Shown piece by piece: positions 35,185-45,917 of a stretch of DNA of 64,000 nt. Positions within the stretch are counted from its first letter, which is position 1; every line of letters starts with the position of its first letter. The stretch comes from Cephalotus follicularis. Taxonomy: Eukaryota > Streptophyta > Magnoliopsida > Oxalidales > Cephalotaceae. Where the stretch lies: positions 47,420-111,419 of the forward strand of contig BDDD01002120.1 in assembly GCA_001972305.1 (NCBI GenBank). The letters run 5' to 3'. Made by a program: the position numbers and the translations under genes. The notes under the pieces were generated by a model. It saw nothing but the letters and a program-made list of their open reading frames with translations. It was not told the DNA's origin and ran no database searches.

Positions 35185-36713
35185 AAATGGTTTTAATGGC
35201 ATAGAAATGGTTAATAAGACTTGTATTGAACTAAAAATTGAAAGATTTTAAGGAAATGAATTGATTTGCAAAAGTTTCAAGTTGTAGAACCCTAGTTCTA
35301 CAACCATAAGGGCTTAAGGTCTTTTTAAAAAGGAATTATGCTTTTCAAACCTTTCTTTGGAATTGTTTGTCTAAGCAACGATGTTTGGGCCCTTTTCAAA
35401 ATGAACAAACCTAGTAACTTGCCTAACAGGTGACGCCTGGACTTAACTGTTGATGCTTAGCGCTAAGTGTTGAAGCCTAGGTTCATGGCTCTGTCGCTTA
35501 AGTCCTACAGTTTTATAAAATGTTTTCAAAGCATTTTTTCAAAATGTCTTTCTTCCGAGACGTCTCCCAGGCCTGTGATACAGTTCTTGCTGGGTTTCTT
35601 CTCTGGTTTTAAAGATAGCATGGTAAGGGTGATAGTATTGTAGAGGCTTTAGAGTTATCTTTGTGCGTGATTAGTTGAGCTCCTATAGGTCTACCTGTAG
35701 GTAACCAATTTTAGTCGAGCTCCTATTGGTCTACTTGTAGCCGATTGGATGTCGAATCCTAGAGCTTGTGTGCCTTCGGAGGGATTTAGACTCATGTATA
35801 GATAAGGAAGCTCTGTGACTAAACCTAGATCTTGTGCACCTTCGGTGGAACTTGTACGCCTTCGAGGGACTTGAGACTCACGTTGAGCTACAGTGTGATG
35901 CGGATACGGACGAATGTATGGATATGTAACTAGATGAGCTCCTATAGGTCTACCTATGGATAACTAGTTCTAGTTGAGCTCCTATAGGTCTAACGGTAGG
36001 CAACTAGATGTTCTCAACCTCGAACTTGTGCCGGGTTGGACTTACGAATGATGGTATGCTAGGTCAACCAATTATATACGCTAGTATGGGACAATTGTAT
36101 ATGATTTGTTGACCACCCGATTGTTTGATAGATGTATGGATAGGAGTGTATGCTTAGGTTAACAGTTTATATATATGTTGGTATGTGATGGTTATATATA
36201 TAGATTCGTTAACCACAATTGTTTGTGTATTATGCCATGACATGCATTTATGCATGCGATATATGTTCACATCATATGCATAGGGGTTGCATTTCTACGA
36301 GGCCTTTGGTTGATCCATCCTTCGAGGATGGGGCACATTTATATGTTCATGTACAGACGGATCAGGAGCCAGTGGCAGTGGCCATGGACAAAGAGATCAG
36401 TGACGGTATGGATGCAAGGATCATGGATCTATGGATGTTTTCTCATATGGTTTTATTGTACGGATTGTATAAGATGAAATGGATTATTCATGTTAAGGAA
36501 TTGTAATGAATTGTACATACATATGTAAGTATTGACTATGAATGGTACTAATGATTGAGAATGATTGAATAGATGCATGCACATATGTATAAAGTTTTAA
36601 GTATTTACGATTTTTCGATGCACTGAGTAGGCTTTACCTAGTACCCGACTTAAGAGACTGAACGGATTTTGGTGATGTCTATCTCGGACCCCTCTCGGGT
36701 TCGAGGTGTCACA

Positions 36714-37721
36714 CCTTTACAATTCCGAGATTCACAGTCTCTTGCGGTCATCTCATGCACATGATTGCATGCTCCTTTTAAGCCTCTTGCTCATAGATTT
36801 GCGGGCTATCGCTGGACTTACACACACATATTACACTAGGCTACGGCAAGCCTCACAGTGCATAGTTTGAAGGCTCTCGCTGGCCACTCTCGAATTCAAA
36901 GGATTCAAGGCTGCATTTCTTCGAGTTCTCTCAACTTGGGTCTACTCAGAACTTTGATTACTTCAGGCTTGACGCAAGCCTATTACATCTTGTGATCTTA
37001 TATGAATGATCTCTCTCTCATAATAGATATAAAGATAAGCTCACTAAATAAGTAAAAAAAAAAAAACTCTAAATGTGTTAGGTAATAAAGCTCCCTCGGT
37101 GTTTTGTATTTTGTTCTTTCTATGAACAGATTGGTCTTAGCTCTCTCACTAGTTAGTTGTTGATCTACACTTGTGATATTCCTTTTTGCAAACTACCAAG
37201 TTACTTTGTATTTAGCACTGGTGTGAAAATGTTTAATAAGAGTATCACCACTGTCTCTTTGCCTTTTTTCTCTTTACTCTTGCTCTTTTTTTTCTGTGCT
37301 CTTTTTTTTTTCTCTCTATTTTGACAGTGTGATGACAATGGCTATTTATAAAAGAGTTGAAAAACCAGTCATTTGAGAGATGAGACCATTATCTCCACAT
37401 TGTTGTATGCATTGCCAGGTGTCGTTTATTGTGGACAGAATATGCGCATGCTTTGTCCACTTGACATATTTAATGTCAAATGTATTGCACACTTTTCTTT
37501 ATGACTTTACTTCGCGCAATGACTGGTTCTGCATTCTTGGCTTATGTGATCTTATTCCAAGATTAATCATTAGCATATCTTCGATCGTTGACTCTAAGCA
37601 CAAAGCAGATAAACTCTTTAGAATCTATTGGTACTAGAGTCTATCATTGCAGGTCTTCAGTGTTCAAGACTTCGAATTTTGAGCTTGACTTAAGAGGGAA
37701 CATAGACAAAGTGAGGTCTAC
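36714..37721 (-). repeat. Copia-type LTR, 5' part of the split copy
   Basis: Continues the LTR started at 23,235 after removal of solo LTR G. Minus-strand TATA (tataaatagcc) at about 37,341-37,352. A repeated 'ctcgctgg...aggct' phrase lies at 36,780-36,985. The LTR is cut again at 37,721 by solo LTR E and seems to end just beyond it, near 42,706. Confidence 0.6.
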
Positions 37722-39839
37722 TGTCACACCCCGTTCCCATTAACGACGTATAAGTCATGGAAATCAACATAAATTCAGCTTATACAAAAATACGATAAAT
37801 TTAAAACTTTGATTCTATTAACATCTTGCGGAAGCATTTAATAATAAGCTGAATAAGTAAACTGAACCATGCGTCCCATACCACATGATTCCATCATTTA
37901 ACATTAGTAAGTCATTGTCAACTGCCCTCAAACGGAGCGTGATCAAAGTCGATCAACATAATTAATACATTAAAACAGTGATCTAAAATAAAGCGTGTTT
38001 CAATACATTGTTTAACATTTATTTAAGTAAATAAAGCTCCATCTCCCCTTTGATTCGGCCGCGCGCGGTCGATATCCATATCACTGCATCAATCTGTAAT
38101 AGTAGGGGGGTAGCCTTTGTCCTCACTCGGCTAAATCATAAGTGTAATTTAGGGTCAATGATAAAGAATGTCATGAAATGAATGCATTCGTGATGCAATA
38201 TACAATATATCACTGTACATATATACATATATGTGTCTATGCTAATATGTACAACCATGCCAAGTGGTTACAACCATCAAATCATCAATCATGTCTCAAA
38301 GGACAAATCAAATCAAATCGAATAGGTAATATGTCACCTCCTGGCCCCGACGTCGTACTCTTACTCCGGCTCCCGACTCCCGGATCACCAAGCAAGGCAA
38401 CAAATCAAACTCATGATGCTCGCACTCTGTGTTCAGCAATCATGGTAACCCGTGTTACTTGCACTATATGTCTAGTAACATTGTATTTGGGTGTTCCTAG
38501 CCATCTCCTGGCCCCTAGGAAAACATCCCGCCACCAGCCATTAGCGACACTCCGTCACCCCAGCCAGTACGACATCAATCACAATCAACAAATCTAATCT
38601 AATCTAATCGTTTCCAAGTAATTTATAAAATACTGGAAATAATACATTTATTTTAAAATGTATTGCATCTTTGAAACCATGTTTCAATCCGTCGAAAACA
38701 TACATTTATCAAAATATACATTTTAATATCAAATAATGATTTGTATAAAATCGTGTACACATTTCTAAAATGAATAAAACTGTAAGACCCCTAAATAATG
38801 TAAAGAATTATTATTGGGCTTTGTAATTACTTTCCCGCCTTTTGGGTAGGGTCCGAATTTCATGATGTATTTATTTGGGCCTTAATGTAATATAATTTGT
38901 GAACTTGAGCTAAAGAGATTATGTTTTTCTCCCTGGGCCATATTTAATGCTATAATTAGATTTTTGGGCTTGTATGTGGAAAGTCTAATTTGGCCCAAGT
39001 TGGAGGAGGCTGGCACAAGCCCAGCAGAGGCCTGCACCCGTAAGAATTCTCTCAAGAATTCTGGATTCTTCCATTTTGTCTATAAAAGGAGAAAGAGACC
39101 CTTTAGACATGCTTTTAGCCATTTTATCTGGCACAGTTATTCTAGAGAATTCGGGAGAATGAGATAGTGGGGAAGAAGGAGACAAAGTGGGTGTTGTCCA
39201 TGGAGCCCCCATGCCCCCTACACTCCGATGGTATAAATACCATGCCCTTGGGAGCAAGGCTTTGGCAAGGAAGAAAGAATTGGCAAAGTAAAGTGTAGCA
39301 GTCCAGAATTCAAGAGGAAGGAAGCAATCTCCATTTTCCACCTTTACCCCATGTAGGTTGCTCCATATTCGAGTGCCTACCAGCATGTTTGTGTGTGTGC
39401 CTTGCTGTGTGATCACTGTAAGCATACCCTGCTATTTGCTTGTGTGTAATGTTTTATTGTTTGTATGGTTGTATATTTATATTAAATATGCTAATTAGAG
39501 TATATTTATATATATATATATACACACATATGCGCATCACGTGGGCGTCCCCTCCCAGCTCAATGCGTCCCTGTTGTATAAACAGTACACTTCGCATAAC
39601 GACGCCATGTGCAGAAAGGACGAGATGAAGGCGAGCTCTCCTGACCATGCATCCGGGCATGGCGACGCACCGAGCTCCTCGTCGGTGGATGCCTGAGCTC
39701 TCTTCGTCGCCAGCATGCGCCAAGCATGCATCCAAGGTATGAAACCATGATGCCAGGGTACGATGACGAACCAGGTATACAACCGGGGAAGAAATGCCAG
39801 TGGTGCCAAATTGCTGTACCGAGGAGATGAAATGCCAGA

Positions 39840-39985
39840 GGAGATGGCCAACGCCCGAGCTCCATGCCCGAGCTGTCATGGCGCCAACGCCCGAGCTCCT
39901 ACCATGCCCGAGCTCAACACCCGAGCTCCCCATGCTATGCCCGAGCTCCATGCAAGGCCCGAGCTCCCCTCTACTGCATGCTGAG
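39840..39985 (+). repeat. GCCCGAGCTCC array in LTR B2
   Basis: Eight copies of 'cccgagctcc' or close variants in 145 bp; the core GAGCTC is a palindrome. A second, looser set of 'gagctctcc' motifs continues to 40,220. Confidence 0.85.
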
Positions 39986-40559
39986 CTCCCATGCCAAGCT
40001 GCCTTCATGCCAGGGGTGCCATGTATGCAAGGTGACGACGCCAAAGGAAAGCAGAGCCGGGCTGAGATGCCATGGTGAAGGCCAGGGAAGTTTCTCACTC
40101 TGGGGTGCCAACGCCAGGGGAGTCTTGCGCCCAGAATCCATGCTTCCCGAGCATGTCTCACACGGCGCCAAGCTCTCCTCTGCCTTCACCCAAGTAGGTG
40201 ACGGCGATGAGCTCTCTCCTGCCCCGAGCCGAACGTGCATGCTGGGCACGCGTTGTCCCCTGGTACGCACTCATTGCATGCGTTATTGAAGAAGGAAATG
40301 GTATATGTGTATGCATGTGTCCCTGTCATACTCCCTGCATGCAATCATAAAGTAAGGAAATGAGACCCCGGGCAGGTGAAGAACAAGGTAATTGAGAGAG
40401 TTTACATGCATGCATTAGCTAAGTATAGTGAGCATGAGAAGGTGTCATGCTCCTTTTATACCCGAGATGCGCTTAATGGACAAAAGAGATAAAAAGGAAA
40501 TAATAAAAGGAAGGAAATGGAATTAGAAAATGGAATGTAAAAGGAAAGGAATTATATAG

Positions 40560-40800
40560 ATGGACCCAGGAAGGTGAGCCCAATTGGGGAGAATTTCTCT
40601 GAGCAGGTGAACCCAAGGGGTGAATACCGCGAGGCAGGTGATCCTCGAGCGAATCCGCTAATGGTGACCAAAAGGTGAATTCCGCCAAAGCTGGTGATCC
40701 AAAGGTGAACCGCCAGAGCAGGTGAGCAAAGGGCAAATTCCGCTCGGTGGGTGAACCTGGAGGAGAATTTAGCGGGCAGGTGAGTCTAAAGGTGAACCTT
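40560..40800 (+). repeat. 'aggtgaattccgcc' repeats in LTR B2
   Basis: About ten degenerate units of 20-27 bp built from 'gcaggtga' and 'ggtgaattccgc', for example at 40,672 and 40,694. They are absent from LTR B1. Confidence 0.75.
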
Positions 40801-41429
40801 ACACACTGACCAGACCATAGGATGACCGAACTAGACTCCTCTGTAAAGTGTTTGATGTGTATGATTTGAGTAGAGTAGTCCGAGGATAAAGGATGATGAT
40901 GATTATGATATGGTTTGTGGTCTGCTTTTATGATATGCATGTATTATTTCTCCTCTGTTTTATTGGTTGTTCCTCTGGTATGTGCCCGTATATGTGGCAA
41001 CCTACACAACCCCCAGGGTTGCTGACCCATTCCTTTGAATGGGCCAGGTACAGGAACAGGTGGCACTACGCAACAGCATCAAGGATAAAGTTATAGTAAG
41101 TTCGTTTTATAATCGGATTTTCAAGAAATAATTATGTATTTAATTATTTTATCTGCTGGATGTAGCGGTGTACTTTTAATGTATCGAACTGGGTCTGTAT
41201 ATCTACACATTAAATAAAAGATTATGTTTATGATTTATTTAAGTTAAATTTTTTTATGGTTAATGTTTATGAGGATTGTACGGATTGATACGTGTTGAGT
41301 CGTGGGGCCCAACCCACGGTTCAGGGCGTGACAAAAACACTTAAGAATCATCCATATTCCAATCATCAATTCATTTCATATCAATGCAATGCAAAACATA
41401 TGCTCAAAGTGCAGGTTAGTCCCTCAACA

Positions 41430-42560
41430 GTCGGCTACCCCTTCATGACAGTCGGCTGTTTCCTTTTAACAGTCGGTTGTCCCAAATTTGGCAGTCGGCT
41501 ACCTCCCTTAACAGTCGGTTGTCTCATGTTTGACAGTCGGCTGCTCCCTTATCAGTTGGCTGTCTCCTCAAGACAGTCGGCTGTTTCGTGAACAATGCGC
41601 CTTTTCTACATCGCCACTCACCCCAACATTGCCATCTCAGTGAATCCGGGTAAAGTGATACGTGGACAGTCGACTATCATCCCAAACAGTCGGTTGTGCC
41701 ATCTACAGTCGGTTGTCTTCTCTTGGCAGTCGGCTAATCATACAACAGGAGAAAACCTTCATTAAAACACATGAACAGTCGACTGACTTCTTAGCACAGT
41801 CGGCTGTTTCTCTCGAGCAGTCGGCTGTTCGCACTGAACAGTAGACTGGTAGCCTTGAACAGTCGATTGTCCTCTTTGGACAATCGGCTGGTCCTACGCG
41901 CAGTGCACAAAAACAGTAGAAAATACATGCAATTATCAGTCCAATCCATTCAAAACAGAGCATTCATCAACAATAACACATTTCATGCTCATATTCACAG
42001 TCCATTGCATGCATTTCATTCATGAACATCCATTATAACGAAACTTAAATCACAATTATAAAATCCCCTACCTTTGAATTCCAAGTTAGGAATTGCAATC
42101 CACCTCTTTATGCTCCAAATCCGAAGTTTCCAAGCTTCCATATCCGTCCAGCAACTCCACCAAGCTCAGTCCTTGTCACTGGTTCGGCTCTCCAAAATCA
42201 CAGCCCAAAACGGAGTGTTTTGGCCTAACCACACCTTCACTTTCTCTCCTTTTCTTCCCGCACTTGTTTCTCTCTTTGAAAAACTGATTGGAAGAGGAGA
42301 AGAAATGTGTTTTTATGGAGGAAAATCGTCACTCTCCCTCATTTCTCTCAACCAACTTTCCCCAAAGTCAAACTCTCTCTCTTCAATGGCAGGTCTGGTA
42401 CGCACTTATGTTGTCTGACGCATGACAGTCGACTGTTATCCACGGCAGTCGGCTGTCTCTGCCGACACTTCCAGCCGGCTGTTCCTCCCAACAGTCGGTT
42501 AGTTCTCTCTTTAGGGTCCAGTCGACTGCCTCCTCCCGGCAGTCGGCTGCCCGACCTGCT
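41430..42560. repeat. ACAGTCGGCTGT / ACAGTCGACTGT array in LTR E
   Basis: About 24 copies in two blocks (about 18 in 41,430-41,900, six in 42,425-42,555), spaced 20-25 bp. Most read cagtcggctg; several are the symmetrical cagtcgactg, and one is the perfect 12-bp palindrome ACAGTCGACTGT at 42,425-42,436. Spacers between motifs are not similar to each other, so this is an interspersed motif array, not a plain tandem repeat. Confidence 0.92.
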
Positions 42561-42706
42561 CAACACTTTACACATCCTTTCATGCAAACTTTAATATACA
42601 AGATGGGAAATTCATGATTCTCATTAATTCGAAGCGTAATTTACATTGGAAGTACAATATTATACTTAATGAAAATCCCGAGCGTTACATCTACATTTGT
42701 CAAAGT

Positions 42707-43199
42707 GACAACCACTTAAGCACAAATAGTTGAAACTGGACAATTGCTTGCTCTATATGATGAACAGACATAAACAATAGGCACTTGAGCATATACTTGG
42801 CACCGAGTTCAATTGGCATAAGCATTCTAGTTTTTGTAAGTGTAGGACCTCAAGTGCTGCCATACCAACTGAGAAATTGTATGTTTTTCCCTCCACATGA
42901 GCCTCATGGTTTTTTCCTTTATCAATAGATTGAGAGACTTCCCATGAAGTCATCCATCTTGGTTTTTTCTTGAGCATAGTCCGCTTAATTTTGAAGTTTC
43001 CACTAACTCCTCAGTCAATCCACTGAAAATGCGCCTCGATGGTGTGGGGATGCAAACCTTATTCCTTAAATTTCACCTTGAGCACACACCTTGCAGGCTT
43101 GCTGAAACTTGGCGTGACCTCAGCACCTCTGATCCGGTCACCCAATCCCAATAATAAGCTACGAAGTTTAGTCGGAAACTCTTGGACAAGTTTTCAAAA
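42707..43199. other. Unidentified sequence left of the MULE
   Basis: Ordinary-composition sequence with a minus-strand open frame (42,753-42,977, 74 codons) that I do not recognise. Removing the MULE joins it to 61,324 onward, and the minus-strand reading then continues weakly from 62,457. This may be a decayed internal region of a copia element or host DNA. The 9-bp MULE target copy TTTTCAAAA is at 43,191-43,199. Confidence 0.4.
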
Positions 43200-43465
43200 G
43201 GCAAAAGGTACAATTTACCCCCTGAATTTATATCAAATGGGCAATCTACCCCTTAAATTTAAAATTAACTGTTTTAAGGAACCAAAATTTTTAAAATGGA
43301 GCAATTAATAACCCCCTCTGTCAACTGAAAACCTAACATTGCTAACGTGGCCAGTCTGCTTGTCATACGTTTTAGCTGACATGGCCTTAACTTATCCGAT
43401 TTTTGGATGATGTGGTAAAAAACCCAATCTATGCTCCATACACAACCCATTACCCATCTTCCCGT
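43200..43465 (+). repeat. MULE left terminal inverted repeat
   Basis: Matches the reverse complement of about 61,050-61,314 with scattered mismatches and small indels; the phrase 'cccattacccatc' marks its inner end on both sides. Confidence 0.9.
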
Positions 43466-43568
43466 TCTTTTACCCCGAAGATTCCAACCCCAAATCAAAA
43501 ACTCAAAGAACCCTAGACCGAATCGCATCAATTCGAGGGAAAAAATACAAAATTCAGAACGCACCAAG

Positions 43569-44518
43569 ATGAAAAAGAACAACACAAGAATTCGAGTCAT
43601 GTCTTCGTCAATTTCTTCTGGATTCGATTATGGCCACCAAGATGAACCCGTGATATACTGCCACTGTGGACTGAAAGCACCAAGGTTGACTTCTTGGAGT
43701 GATTCTAGCCCTGGTCGAAGACTTTTTAGCTATCCAAACTACAAGGTTAGCTCTTAGTTTTTCTAGCATCATTTCATTGAGGTTTAATTGATAGTTATAT
43801 AATGGCAACAGTGTTATGAGTGTCCTTAAGCCTTTGAGTAATTTTGCTCTTAATTGTATTAGCTTGTTATAAGTGTAATTGTCAATTTTTCCTAATTTTC
43901 GAATGTTTATTTCATTTTTCAGAGCACAAATTTTTTCAGTGGTATGATGAAAAGATGCCCAACAGAGCACATGAAGTGTTGATATATCATTTTAACATGT
44001 TATCAGAGTCAGGTTGGTCCTCTATCGTCCCCGCCTATCACGTGTGGGACACGACTGGGACAAGTTTACATAGGAGCCTCTGATCCCCGTCAAGGGCTTA
44101 CTTCGCAGTAAACCTCTGAGCCCACTTCCATAAGTCCACGTTACACGTGAGGGCGGGTGTTAAGATGTGTGTCCCACATCGAAAATATTAAGTGGGTTTG
44201 TTAAATATATATACTTGAGAGATACCTTTTCCTTATAAGCATGCTTTTAGGGATAGAGATCTTAACAAAAGGGACTCCATCAAAGTTTTGAAAGCTGAGA
44301 ATTAGGAGCTGAAAAAGAAAAATGTGGAGCTTAAGGAGTATTTGGAGCTGAAAAATAGGGTTAGAGGTGGTGATGTTTGGGAGTTGATATCAGAAATTGA
44401 AGCTTTGAAGTTGAAACTCAAGGAATCAACAGAATATGCTAACTATCAAAAGAAAATAAAAACCAGCAGCATTATAGGGTTGATTGTTACGATGGTGGTA
44501 TATTTGTTTAGTTTTTAG
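43569..44518 (+). pseudogene. GRF-type zinc-finger protein with coiled coil and C-terminal membrane segment
   Basis: Exon 1 (ATG at 43,569) has CHCGLKAPRLTSWSDSSPGRR and FSYPNYK, the start of a GRF zinc finger; a donor GTTAGC at about 43,746 and acceptor near 43,922 bracket an intron. Exon 2 reads HKFFQWYDEKMPNRAHEV, then a TRIM insertion, then a Lys/Glu/Leu coiled coil (ELKKKNVELKEYLELK) and a hydrophobic end (SIIGLIVTMVVYLFSF). The third zinc ligand Cys is Tyr (FSYPNY) and the fourth is not evident. A TAG at 44,303 replaces an expected CAG. GRF fingers bind single-stranded nucleic acid in characterised proteins; a role in MULE transposition is only a guess. Confidence 0.75.
43993..44267 (+). 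mobile_element. TRIM element missing its 5' LTR, inside the GRF gene
   Basis: Keeps the primer site (tgttatcagagtc at 43,998), the short internal part and a 110-bp 3' LTR (44,158-44,267, TGTTAAGATG to CTTAACA). All parts match the complete copy at 62,502-62,882. The 5' LTR is reduced to its last bases 'ttaaca'. It breaks the coding exon. Confidence 0.85.
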
Positions 44519-45917
44519 TTTTTGTGTTTGTATGTTTAGTGTAATGTGATGCAGTTCTTGCAGCTTCAATGTTACTGCAAAGATTTTTAATGCAAATCTT
44601 ATACAAGTTTATTGTAATCCAACTCTTGTTTTTAATGCAAATCTTATGTAATTCGAATTATCAGTTTAATATGTCTCCATTATTTGTGTTCTTGTATGTT
44701 GTATCAATTTAATTCCAACTTTGGTTGCGGTGCTGTAATTTTGAATTGGCAGCAAGTTTGGTGTGCTGCAATTATGAGATTAATGCAACTGGCTTGACTG
44801 AGATGAGATGGCATATTACTCCTTTACCTGGCTTCACTGAGATCATGAGCACAAACCACTTTCATATTTCACAATTTTGTGTTTATTAGCAGTCAACTGG
44901 CTTGACTGAGGATAATGCCATCTCAGTGCTAAACTGCCTGTAATTTTGATGTTAATTCATAATTTGTATTCACACTCAGTACATAAATTGTATTCACACT
45001 CATAATTCATAAACCACCTGCATAATTCATAAACCTGAAAAATTACATTCAGGACAATTTGTATTCACACTCTTAATTGTATTCACACTCAGTACATACT
45101 CAGCACATAAAATTGCTAATTACATTCACCATATTCACGTTGTCAACATACTCAGCAGAACCTGCAAAATTACATTCATCCACAAGTATGCTTTGTATAA
45201 AAATGTTCTTGCCTATTGACATAAACCTTCTAATTTCATTCATTAACCATAGACCTGCATAATTACATTCACACTGTTTACATACTCAATACATAAACCT
45301 GCATAATTTCATTAACCATATAGGCAATGTTAGCATCATCCTTAATACAAGATTTGACATCCTTAATACCAATATCTATAATACCAAAACATACATTGAT
45401 AGTGGGAAAATGTACATCCACATTTCTAACTTATACATTACATAATCACTGCTAATAAATTGGCTTCACTAAGATCAAGATTGTGAAATGTGTGACCGTT
45501 GGCTTGATTGAGATGGCATATTTGTCCCTGTACCTTCACTTCCCTTTCTCATCTTGTTCTTCTGACCAGTTGATAAGAGTATGTTGTATCTACTACCAGG
45601 CTACAGGTGAAGAAATAAATAAAATATCAATATTTGAAGTGTGCTATACATTACATAAATTAAGAGTCTTAAATGCTTACATTTAAAATTGAGAGTCAAG
45701 TATCTGGATTTATGTAAATACCACTTCCTTCCATCCTCCTTTTAGGTCTATGATGATTGGCATTACACTTCTCTTTTGCCTTGCCGTTTTGTTTGGCCTT
45801 ATTCTTCTCTACCTTATCCTTAGCTTTGTCCCTAGTTGCCATTGGCTGCACATATCACATAAGCATATTCAGATGAAAATAAAATAAAATAAAATAAAGG
45901 AATACATAAACAAATAT
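44519..45917. other. MULE interior without genes; imperfect repeats
   Basis: AT-rich sequence between the GRF stop and the end of the transposase gene. At 44,935-45,330 phrases such as 'cataattcataaacctgc', 'attacattcacactc' and 'actcagtacata' recur five to seven times in changing order. The duplicated 'ttaatgcaaatcttat' at 44,588 and 44,633 lies in the probable 3' UTR of the GRF gene. No protein domain is visible. Confidence 0.6.

Larger units (their letters stand above)
23459..36713 (+). repeat. Gypsy solo LTR G, split by a complete gypsy element
   Basis: The halves 23,459-23,812 and 34,741-36,713 form one LTR of about 2.3 kb, starting CGTAACGCCCCG (first T changed to C) and ending GGTGTCACA. 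A perfect 5-bp duplication CCTTT flanks it (23,454-23,458 and 36,714-36,718). A TATA element (tataaatag) at 23,654 is followed by a pyrimidine-rich stretch (23,690-23,745). The right half has a short GACGC/GCGC motif cluster (35,425-35,515), an inserted LINE tail and a repeated 'gagctcctataggtct' phrase (four to five copies, 35,670-35,990). Confidence 0.85.
38781..41333 (+). repeat. Gypsy solo LTR B2 (2.55 kb), nested
   Basis: Starts TGTAAGACCCC, ends GGGCGTGACA, with a perfect duplication AAAAC (38,776-38,780 and 41,334-41,338). TATA elements at 39,080 (tataaaagg) and 39,227 (tataaatac). The 3' block 'gttgctgacccattcc...gccagg' at about 41,018 is shared with solo LTR B1, as is the TGTAAG start, but the central repeats are different: CCGAGCTC units (39,840-39,985) and 'ggtgaattccgcc' units (40,560-40,800). 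Confidence 0.9.
37722..42689 (-). repeat. Gypsy solo LTR E, minus strand, split by solo LTR B2
   Basis: Runs from TGTCACACCCC to GAGCGTTACA with a perfect duplication TCTAC (37,717-37,721 and 42,690-42,694). On the minus strand it starts TGTAACGCTCGGG. The halves 37,722-38,780 and 41,339-42,689 add up to about 2.4 kb. It carries the densest motif array of the window (41,430-42,560). Confidence 0.9.

Noticed and set aside
39454..40289. Open frames up to 235 codons on both strands
   Set aside because: All lie in solo LTR B2 over GC-rich GAGCTC repeats; overlapping frames on both strands with no domain argue for composition bias.
40473..40940. 155-codon minus-strand frame
   Set aside because: Covers the 'ggtgaattccgcc' repeats of LTR B2 and has no domain; a repeat artefact.
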